Shown here piece by piece: positions 12,907 through 24,900 of a stretch of DNA of 64,000 nt. Position 1 is the stretch's first letter. Every line of letters starts with the position of its first letter. This DNA is from Apostichopus japonicus (Eukaryota; Echinodermata; Holothuroidea; Aspidochirotida; Stichopodidae): assembly GCF_037975245.1 (NCBI RefSeq), contig NC_092576.1, forward strand, positions 40,552,111-40,616,110. Direction: 5' to 3'. The notes under the pieces are model-generated. The model was not told the origin of the DNA. It did no database searches and saw only the letters and a program-made list of their open reading frames with translations. Position numbers and translations under genes: made by a program.

Positions 12907-15900
12907 CTGTGAGACGGAAACAGAAAAGTCAAAAATGATCATTCCAGTCGATGAAAATTATAGAAATTGTTTCTTTTAAATGAAGAGTCTTGTTCTTCCA
13001 AAAACACTGTACATATAGAGCAAGTAGGTTGAGGTCAAGGGTCGCATCACAAACATCTCTGCTGGTTATATATAGCTCTCTCTAAATGTCATTAATTTGA
13101 CCTTGAATGTCCAGTAGTATTGACCTTTAATACATAGATCCTGACCTGAAGTTCCTCCAAGCAAATCTACCGAACGACCTAACTTGAGCATGCTGATTAT
13201 CTCAAGTAGTATGGTCACAGGGGTCAAAGTTCATCACTGACCAAGGAGCTGCTGCTTACACACTTAAAGGGTGTGAAGACTCGCACAAAAAGAAATGTCT
13301 AATGCCGGTAATTTGACCTAGTTTCAAATGAGGTGTAACAGAAGTGTTAAACACCACCATCGATCCCAGAAAATACATGCACAGCTTGCTGCCGTCTGTA
13401 ATTAGACACTAGTGTACAGTCAGTACATACAGCTGCGGTCAATACCCACAGCACAGTGTAAAAACGATACAGCGATGGACATCTCAGGTCCAGCTAAAGA
13501 TAACAAGGTATCACGTTTCATTACTGTCTGCATTTTGTAGAGACACAAACAAAACGTCACTTGCAAGCAACAGAAAGTTATCTTTTTCAGATGGCCTCAC
13601 ACAGTTTGGGGCGAGTCTTCAATGCCTTTAACTGACCAATTAACACTAACATGAATGTGCCAGGGATATGCACAGCCTACAAGTGACCCAGAGTTTCCTC
13701 ATGCTCCATATCAAAGCCAGGTCTACATAGCTTGGAGCTGTGCCAATGAAGTACGTCTATGTGTAGCGTATACCCTCCATAGCTTTATGCAATGAGTAGG
13801 TCTGTGTGCAATGGTACAGCTTCCACATTCATTCATACTGAGGTCTTAAAGTGTGACTATTGTAGGTTCATAATTACCCATAGTGACATGGTGCATCATT
13901 CTGATGAGTGACTGGTGTAATTTATTATCAAGAAAAAAAATTCTAAAATTAGCAAAGATTTTTAAGAAAAATTTCTGAGCAAATTTTGTTAAGCAACCAA
14001 GGTCGACCACCAGAAGATCGCTTTATTAAAATTCAAGTAGATACCTACCCCATTACCAACTCAGACGGTACCGGTCGTGGATCAATGATGCAGGCCTTCT
14101 TATGTGAGAGTGCCTCCAACGTGAAGTTGCCATGGTAACTACCCATTCCACTATGACCGACGCCTCCGAAGGGTAATGCAGGCACTGTGTAATAAAGTTA
14201 AGTGTGATCTTGTTGTAGGATGCAAGGCACAATGAAGTTCATGTTAAAATTTACACAGTGGATGGTTCAGAATTTAACAAGGTCACTTTGGCAAATTCAG
14301 GTTTTAGCACTAGGGTTAGTTTAAATCAAAGGAAAAGTGTTTTTAAATACCATACAGGATTTGAGAGGTCTTTTGCTACTTAAGATTTTTTTTTTTTCTT
14401 CAAAGGTCTCCACTTTTCAGTAGGCTACTGATTCTTTCTTCTACTGAAAATTTTGAACCAAAGGATTGGCAACATTGGCCAATTAAGGAAATGTTTTACC
14501 TATGGGATGGCATTTCTTTTTAATTTCAATCAAAATATTTAATTTAACTATGTACATTATCAGTCACCAAGATGTAATTCTGTTTATGGCTTCACATTAA
14601 CTGTTTAAAGTATAAATACGTACATCATTGTTAAAAGTTACACTATTATAGTTAATATATTTATGATGTCACAATATTAATATTCCAACCTCCAGTCAGA
14701 GTTGAGATTTTTCAATCTAATCCAAGTCGCAACTTTACTCTGCAGTAGTAGATCTGTACTCCATTCCCCACCCCCCCCCCAACCCCCCCCTACTGCCTAG
14801 GGTAGAAACCTTGAGATATCCAGCAAAATAATACCTGGTGATTTCAAGAAAAAAATCAAATGAATGGTTATTGTTTTAATAATCTAACAATGCAAACTAC
14901 ACACAACTCCACATAAATCTGCTTCAGTTTGTTAAATTACCAGTTTTTGAATTTTGGAGATTCTACAAAGATATTAAGAGACCATGTATATTGTATATTG
15001 TGATAACATCTCTTACAATGGCCTACCTGTTGCTTGTATTAGTAGTTCATTGAACATCAAACTTCCACTCGATGTCTCCTTCATAAATCTCTCATGCAGT
15101 CTCTTATCACCGGTGAAAACGTACAACGCCAATGGTTTCTCCCTGTAGAGAGGGGAGGGGGGAATAAAAAAAACTTTTGAAACGAAAATTCACGTATTTC
15201 CTACTTTTGTATGTTAACCTTTATGAGTACGACAACCATTTTTGATGAAAGGGGGGTGGGGGGGGGGGAGAGAAGGAACACTGTTCATATTGGGGTACAT
15301 AATGCTAAGAAGTTATAGAATTACAACCCATGGGTGGTGAAGGGTTTATAAAGGCTCCTAATAATAAAATGGTCAAATAAATGTTATTGGTTTAGACAAA
15401 TTGTGTAGTTGAAGAATGGAAAACCTAACTGGTAAATTATAAACAAATTTTAAATAATCCAGGAAGTTGGGACAATTTTCCAATGCTTACACAACACTTT
15501 ACTATCCTCTCATATCATGTTTCAAAGCACTCATACTAGCAGTATAAACAGTTCCTAACCTTTAGCTGATTCTAGTGCTAATACCACTCTATACTGTCCT
15601 CTCATACCATGCTTCAAAGCACTCGTACTGACAGTATGAACAGTTCCTAACCTTCTAATGCTAATACCACTCTATACTGTCCTCCCATATCATGCTTTGC
15701 AGCATTCATACTAGCAGTATAAACAGTTCCTAACCTTGATCTGATTCTAATGCCAATACCACTCTACACTGTCCTCCCATATCGTGCTTCAAAGCACTTG
15801 TACTGACAGTATGAACAGTTCCTAACCTATATCTGATAATTCATACTGACAATATAAGTGACTTGAACTGTCACATGAAGGTACCTAACTGACAACATTT

Positions 15901-18900
15901 TCCCAATTGTTTGTAAGAGCAGAGCAATATTTCACTTGAAAGGGATTTGAAACATCAACCTCAGAGGTCTCCCTTAAAAGCTGTATTCTGGGATGTATCA
16001 AATAAAGTTGGGTTTGATCCTGAGGTACACGGTATGAAAGGTACCAGGGCTTCTGACTGGTATCCCCCTCCCTCCCTTCCCCCCTCCCCCCCCCCCACAC
16101 GATCCACAAAGCTAAGCTATGGCAGTACATGGATCGCAACATCCCAAGAGCTGGCCAAATATTTCTTGCTCAGATTTTCAGGTTTAGACATCCAAAATCT
16201 AACAAGAGTTTATCATACTGACAAGTCAATTAGAAACAAACCTTTTCAAATTAAGAGAAAAACTGTTATTTCCAAGATATAATTTAAATCAATAGTATCA
16301 CATTTAAGGGGACCATCTCAACATATACCTTGTTTGAGCCTGCTTATGCGTTGTATATTTCAATGTTCTTATTACATAGTCAAGCCTACATATGTCATAT
16401 TCTATATATCTAATATATCTTGAGGGATTCAATGCTGAATTCTCAAAGCAAATGTCACCCTTGTGACCTCTGAACCCTCACCCTGAGTTGATCAATTTAA
16501 TGGCTTCGTCTGCGCCTTGGACAGAAACGATCGGCAGTAGAGGACCAAAGATCTGAAACGAAAAGACAGTTTACTTTTGAATCACATCAGATCTTTCTTT
16601 TTTGCAAATGGTATTATTCAAACCATGTAAAACAAGCAACTTCTTAATGCCTTTTTGTCAAATTAATCAAAACTATTCCAACAGAATTAGCTATGCAAAA
16701 TCTGGATCGGAAAATTGATTAATTCAGTGCTTTATAGTTTCGCTACTGATCCAATTTCATTTCCCCAGTGTCATGTGGTAAGAGTAATCAATGACTTAAG
16801 ACAGTTTGAAATAGGTCCTAAGATGCCTAAAATTTCAGGTTCTTAGAATTATTTTTTTGGGGGGGGGTTCTAAATGAGGAAACCTTATATTGGGAGCAGA
16901 GGACTTGAAGTAAGACCAAATAAATGAATTCCATATTTACAGAATCCTGCATTACATATATATATATATTTTTAAATCTCTCATTTTGATTGTATTTACT
17001 TCCATGGATGTAGACATATATATGCATTTACTATAAAAAGATACGATTATCCTAAGATTTCCAAACAAGTGCAAGTTAACATAATCATGAATTATCTGTT
17101 TTGTAATTTTACATCTAGATATTGTGTATAGATATTAATAAATATGTAACTTTGCAGGGGTTCGTACAATCGTTGGAACATGGTTCATGCATGACTAGCG
17201 TTATCATATCATCTCTTTGCTTCCTTGACATGTCATTAATGGTTGTATGAAAATCCCAGTTCGTTACTTATCAAAATTTTCAAATATCTCGCATAAAGTA
17301 CCTCCTCCTTCATGATTTGATCACTAAATGTGATGTCATCAAAGACGGTCGGCTCGATGAACTTTTCCGTCCGATCAGATTTTCCTCCGTGGACGATGTT
17401 CTTTTTCTGACTCTCCATCAGTTTATTAAGTCGGCTGTGAGCGGAAGAGAGATGGCATTAACTATCGATCATAAATTGGTCACGTTATATTCCTTTTGAG
17501 ACGTAGTTCCATTTTCATTTTTTGAAGTACACACGTTATCATATTTAAATCATGTCTATCAGAATTTGCTGCAAAAGTTTAAATAGCATACTAAAAAATT
17601 GCTAGAAGTTTTTAATAATGATGATTCAAAAATTTCATCAGGGTGTTTAAGAATTATTAAAATGCCTGTTGTTGATCAACAACTAAACAAAAAGTATCAG
17701 TACTGTTAGAGAGATAGTAGCATACTGGTTGAAATTCAGCTGGGTGACCATTATCAGACTATCTAGCATATTTGAAGGTAATACTGATGGCCTGAAAGTA
17801 GCTAGATTTATATTCAGCAACAACACTCTGAAATTCTCTCTCCTCACCAAACCACGTTCCCAATGGGGACAATCATTACCAGCTTGTAACTGAATGAAAT
17901 TAACAACTTCTGTTATTGGCCATATAATCATCATTTCTCTGTATGAATGTTGACTATACTTTTCATGAACACACAGTTTGTCCATACACCTCTTGTGTGA
18001 ATGTTAGCCATACTTGTGAGCAAGATAATTCTCATTACATTTCTAAAATATGTGATAACTATAAACAGGGCACAAACAAAGGACAGAGAGAGGCAACTTG
18101 GGGGGGGGCAGAGCAAACCTTTCTTTAGGGCACGTTAGAAATTATCTACGATTTTCATTGGAATGGGAGGGGCTTTCACCCCAGCTTTATCAGCATTCAA
18201 AAGGGCACCACAGGCAATTTTCAAAACCCTGAAAGGGCACGCAATGTATTTTCCCTCAAAGTGGGAATATTTAATGTAAGGAAATGTCAGAAAATGATAA
18301 GGATCCTTGTAAATGTTCATAAGCTACACATCTAGAACTGAATGCTTCCCAAAAGCGATTATTAGCTGCTTTCTGGCGACAAATATCTCTCTGGTAAAAA
18401 TACCCCATGCATTTTGGATGAGCTTTGAGCCCTGCTTGGCTTCTTTATGAGTGCACCTACAGCTAACTTTATAACAAGGCACACAACAGCTTTTGTCATT
18501 TTGTAACATGATTTTGAAGGACATTACATGCCCTGCTGGAGAGGAAGGCAGCTATTACACGTACACCACTGCTCTTTGCTTCAAAGTAGCAATTAATCAA
18601 TTAATCAATCAATCGCCTATTGTTCTCAGTGTCTGTTGAATGTTCCCTTTGGTTTGTTTCATTCATTCACAGTCTCAGTTTGAGCTTTCAGCTTTTATAT
18701 CTAATGTCTTCACATAAACATCCTTGTCTAACTGTCTGGGGAGGAAGGCAGCGATTACACAAACACTGCTGCTATTTGCTTCAACGTATCAATCAATCAA
18801 TCAATCACATATTTTTCTCAGTGTCTGTAGAACAGGGATGGGCAACCTATTTGAATGAATGGGCCAGATATAAGGAGTGAAAAATTGACTGGACCACACC

Positions 18901-21900
18901 TTGCCAACGATTTCAAACCTTTGATTCCGAGGACTTTCAAGCAATAGGTGTGTGTACTTAATCTGTATTCACAAAAACATAATATCAATACAGTACAGTT
19001 GATAATTGATGGGGATAATAGGCCTACCTGACAGCATCATTAGTGCCGATAAATTCTAAGCAGCTAGCTTTTTTTTTGTGATGATGTAAAATAGATTGAT
19101 TTTTTTCTTGAGACATCTCACGGGCCGCATAAAAATCACTGGCCGCGCCGCATGTGGCCCGCGGTTCGTAGGTTGCCCACCCCTGCTGTACAATGTTTCA
19201 CAGATAGATCCTTTATCTAACTCACTCAAAATGTCTTTCGTTAATTATTCTCCCGTAGTCTTCGTGTTCTTTCGGATTTTCCCCATAGAATTGAGTCATA
19301 TATTTCTTCACTTCTTCGATGAACTTTTCCTTCACGTCGGCGTGGCACAGAACGTAATCCGGTGCGATGCACGTCTGACCGCAGTTCATCAGTTTTGCCC
19401 AAGCTACTCTCTTGGCACTCACCCCCACGTTGACCGTGTTGTCCACGTAAACGGGGCTGAAGAATACATGAATTACATAACAGGGGCTAAATTATACGGT
19501 ATAGTATCAGAAAGTTGGTATGCAAAATGAGCGAAATTGCTATGCGAAATGGGCAAATTGCTATGCAAAATGGGCAAACTGCTATCCAAAATGGGGGAAA
19601 TTGCTATGCAAAATGGGCAAATTGCTATGCAAAATGGGCAAATTGCTATGCAAAATGGGGGAAATTGCAATGGAAAATTGGCAGATTGCTATGCAAAATG
19701 CGCAAAATTGCTATGCAAACGGGGCTGAAGAGTACATGAATTACATAACAGGGACTAAATTATATGGTATAGTATCAGAAAGTTGGATTGCTATGCAAAA
19801 TGGGCAAAATGCTATGCAAAATGGGCAAATTGCTGTGCAAAATGGGCAAATTGCTATGCAAAATGGGCAAATTGCTATGCAAAATGAGGGATTGCTATGC
19901 CAAATGGGCAAATTGCTACACAAGGGCATAGATGTATGTATAGGAGTGTACACAGGAAACATGGTATTTAGTAAAGGAACGTTCACCGACTTCAAAGTTG
20001 CTTTTTGAAAAATTTAAGCATGATCTGAAAAGGCCATTCAATTTATTTTGTGTAATGAGATTTAGAAATGAAATTTTCAAGAGAACCCTGTTAGTGACCT
20101 ACGGAACTAGTTTATTGTTTATTCCTGTCAAATGATGCATGAATTTACTTTGCTTCATTCCAACTAAGAAATCTGTCAAATATTTAAATTCAATTGGAAT
20201 ATTTTCATTTCACACCCCCCCCCCCCCCTTGATTTTTAACTCATTTCCAAACACTTACCTTTTTCCTCCGAGTTCTAACGTGACTGGAGTCAGGTGTTCT
20301 GCGGCTGCACGCAGGACAATCTTGGCAACGTGTTGGCTGCCGGTGTATAGGATGTGATCAAACCTCTGTTTGAGGAGTGTTTGGGCCACCTCGGCACCGC
20401 CGTTAACGATGCGATAACAATCCTAGATAGAATGAGAGAGAAGAAAAACCAAAAACATTTTAAGGTCATGGATGAAGGGAAAACATTATACAACTCATGA
20501 GAGCACATGGGTTTATTTCACCAGAATTTTTTACTTTTAAGATTGCTTGATGGACTTTAAAATCATATTACCTCATCAAGATATTTTGGGAGGATTCTTT
20601 CCAGCAACTCAGCGGTGGCTAACGCAAGCTCGGAGGGCTTAATGATTGCTGCATTACCTGTAAGAAGAAACCAATAAAATAGATGTTTATTGTCGCTAAA
20701 GAGAAGGCAGTATACAGAATCTCTCAAAACAAGATTCGGGGTTTGTCAAAGCCACCTGGTGCCCAATGCACAAACCCATTTGCAATGAGTGAAGATTAAT
20801 GAGTGGAGTTACTAAAGGAATATTTCGTTGGCATACGATGTGAGACTAATATTGATGAGAGAAATATTACAAACACTTATATAGTTGAACACCCTCCATC
20901 TCAATGTCTTCTCTCAAGCCACTTTTTTATTCAATCTGTTTTGACTAGCTTAAAACTTCCACAGTTATTCCAAGAAGTTCCTCACAGTAGGTGGTCTGTG
21001 TTATCAACATGGCATATATGTTATTCAGAAGCTATAGCTTGGCTATGATAACCACTTTGTTGATTTATCTGCAAAGCTTCATACATGATTTGTAAGTTTT
21101 GCTTAGCAGTCAATTTCCTCGGTAGTTAGTATGCCATCAGAATGCAACTTTTTTTGTAGAAATTTTATTTTCCACTGTGAATAAACGATGGAAATGTTAT
21201 CAAACAATTACCCTGACTTCATCATTTACTCTCCATATTGCTTGATGCACACGAGAAAATATCACTGAATTGGGATTCTAAGTCCAGTGAGGGATAAGTG
21301 AGTTGTCTTGCTACTAAATCATTTTGTACATATATAATGTTTGGTTTGCTTTGTTACACCTACCTGTAGCAATAACTCCCACTAACACCATAAGGGTAAG
21401 CTGTATGGGGTAATTCCTTTCTTACACCAACCTGTAGCAATAGCTCCCACTAGCACCATAAGGGTAAGCTGTATGGGGTACAGCTTACACCAACCTTACA
21501 CCTACCTGTAGCAATAGATCCCACTAACACCATAAGGGTAAGCTGTATGGGGTACAGCTTACACCAACCTTACACCAAACTGTAGCAATAGCACCCACTA
21601 ACACCATAAGGGTAAGCTGTATAGGGTAATTCATTTAATACACCTACCTGTAGCAATAGCGCCCACTAACACCATAAGGGTAAGCGGTATAGGGTAATTC
21701 ATTTGATACACCTACCTGTAGCAATAGCTCCCACTAACACCATAAGGGTTTACAAGCTGTATGGGGTAATTCCTTTGTTACACCAACCTGTAGCAATAGC
21801 CCCACTAACACCATAAGGGTAAGCTGTATGGGATAATTCCTTTGTTACACCTACCTGTAGCAATAGCTCCCACTAACACCATAAGGGTAAGCATTATGGG

Positions 21901-24900
21901 GTAATTCCAAGCACCAATGATCAAACACAACCCGTAAGGATCTCGGTGAATATACGCCTCTCTGCCAAAGAGAATTAACGAGCCATCGTGTACCTGAAAA
22001 AAAAATCAAGTTTTAGAAAAGTTTAAGAAATTACTACTAACTAAAGATCAAATTTTGTTTCTCAACCCAATGGCTCTAACATGTTTCAAGAAATAAAAAA
22101 ATAAAAAAAAAATAATAATAAGTAAATAAAACTGTTAGCAAACTGCTTATCCACTAGAGAGCCTGTGTAAGAGAATGTGTAAAAGTAAGTTGGCCTGACG
22201 TTTAGATCCTAGCAGGATCTTCTTCAAAGGCTAAATGACAAGTAACAGTAACAGAAGGGACAAAAACATGCACAGAATACAGACAGGTTATTGAGCACGG
22301 TGAACACAAAGAGATAGATGTAAGGGGATTAGTAGACAAGGGATGGAGAGAAGAAAGAAACCAACAGGGGAAGAGGAGAGGTAGGAGATAAACAGTGGAG
22401 GGACAAAGAGAGGATAAGAAAATCAGAACTAAGTTGGCTGGGTGATGGCCAGATCCATCCATGGTCCTCTAGGGGAGTGATTATAGATTCCAACATGCAT
22501 ATACATGCATATGCATGCCAACATGCATATATGCACGTTGGCATGCATACATGCATGCCCCTATGTATATGCATGCCTGCTGTTGGTGGTGGCTATGGTC
22601 AGGTCAATTTGAGGCATACAAACACACAAGGAGGTATTATATATTTGTACATACTGCCCTGTGTATGTTAGGAAACATAACAGAGATAACTGCTAAATGA
22701 GTTTGCTGTTTTGTGGAGTGTTTTTAGTGTAGTAATGATGTAGTATTATTTCAATATAACATCAGTGTAATATAACATCAGTGTGATATCACTGAAGTAC
22801 CAGTGTAGTGTAGTGGCAGTGTAGTATCACTGTAGTACCAGTGGAGTGTAGTGTCAGTGTAGTGTCAGTGTAGTGTCACTGTAGTACCAGTGGAGTGTAG
22901 TGTCAGTGTAGTGTCAGTGGAGTGTTGTGTCAGTGTAGTGTTGTGTCAGTGTAGTGTCAGTGGAGTGTAGTGTCAGTGTAGTGTCAGTGTAGTATCAGTG
23001 TAGTGTCAGTTTAGTGTAGTGGCAGTGTAGGATCAGTGTAGTGTAGTACCAGTGTAGGGTAGTGTCAGTGTAGGATCAGTGTAGTGTCAGTGTAGTACTA
23101 GTTTAACAAGAGCCCAAGGGCACTGTGGTTCCTTGCTTGGGGTATATGACAATACACATAATATTATCAAGCAAGATTGGGCTCAAATAGTCAAAGTAAT
23201 TGTGGTCCTACATGTTCCCATAAAGTAACCAACACTATAGTCAACACTTTTGTGATCACAAAATGTGATCAGATTTTTTATCAAAAGGCACTTTTGAGAT
23301 CTAAATATGGCGTCGAAAATGTAAGAAATATAAGAGATCTACAAGCGTGTCAACAGATATGATAACATTGGTGACCTCAGATGACATGACCTTTAAGTTT
23401 CAAAATGTTCCACCACCCCATTCACAACTTGTCCCAAAATATCAACCATGTCACATCTTGGCATTGAGATTTAATTGCATTAAATGTCAAAAAATTAACT
23501 TTGAACTTGTATACATAACTTCACACACAAAGGTCACCCGGAGGTCAACCAATGGACATTTTTGATCGGTGAGACCTAAATATAGCATGACTGTAAAAAT
23601 TCAAACATTTTTTCTTTGCCCATTTTCTCCCCCCAAAATACTACTTTTTTAACATTAGCTGACCTTTGGTGACGTTGGATCACATGACCATTAGGTTTGT
23701 AAATATTCCCCTTACCATTTGCAACTTGTCCAAAAAAATCAACCTTGTCACACCTTGGCACTGGGAGTTATTGCTTTAAATGTCTGAAAATTAACTTGAC
23801 CTCATATAACTTCGCACACGAAGGTCACACGGGGGTCAACCCATTGACATTTATGATCAGAAGGTACCTTTAACATCTGAAAATAGCATCGAAACTGTAA
23901 AATTCCACAAAACACGAAAAGGTCACCAGAGGTAAAATTGAGGTCAGGGGTCACCCAGATGCGGGTCGACAAATGGATTACATTGAAGCAACTCCCAACC
24001 CTAACGGACAATTTGTTCTCAAGTAATCGCAAAAATACTACTTTTTTAATCATTAATTGACCTTTGGTGACCTTGTATCACATGACCGTAACGTTGGAAA
24101 ATATTCCCCTATACCATTTGCAACTACTCCAAAAATATCAACCTTGTCACACCTTGGAACTGGGAGTTATTGCATTAAATGTCTGAAAATTAACTTTGAC
24201 CTCATATAACTTCGCACATGAAGGTCACACGGGGGTCCACCCATTGACATTTATGATCAGAAGGTACCTTTAACATCTGAAAATAGCATCGAAACTGTAA
24301 AATACCACAAAACACGAAAAGGTCACCAGAGGTCAAATTGAGGTCAAGGATCACCCAGATGCGGGTCGACAATTGGATTACATTGAAGCAACTCCCAACC
24401 CTAACGGACAATTTGTTCTCAAGTTATCGCAAAAATACTAGTTTTTTTTATCATAAATTGACCTTTGGTGACCTTGTATCACATGACCGTTAAGTTTGAA
24501 AATATTCCTCTATACCATTTGCAACTACTCCAAAAATATCAACCTTGTCACACCTTGGAACTGGGAGTTATTGCATTAAATGTCTGAAAATTAACTTTGA
24601 CCCCATATAACTTTGCACATAAAGGTCACACGGGGTCAACCTGATGACATTTATGAGCAGAAGGTACCTTTGACATCTGAAAATAGCATCAAAACTGTAA
24701 AAATCCCCAAAAACATGTTAAGGTCACCAGAGGTCAAATTGAGGTCAAGGGTCATCCAGATGCGGGTCAACAATTGGATAACATTGAAGCAACTCCCAAC
24801 CCTAACGGACATTTCGTTCTCAAGTTATCGCAAAAATACTAGTTTTTTATCATTAATTGACCTTTGGTTATCTCGGATCACATGACCGTTAAGTTTGAAA

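Noticed and set aside
15947-16282. 111-codon + strand frame in gene A intron 9
   Set aside because: Low-complexity proline run from a poly-C tract, no family match, inside an intron.
19515-20008. Long + strand frames rich in [12 protein letters not shown] / [11 protein letters not shown], like a repetitive protein
   Set aside because: They arise from a 21-bp minisatellite whose length is a multiple of three, so several frames stay open at once. They overlap an intron of gene A and have no start context or family match.
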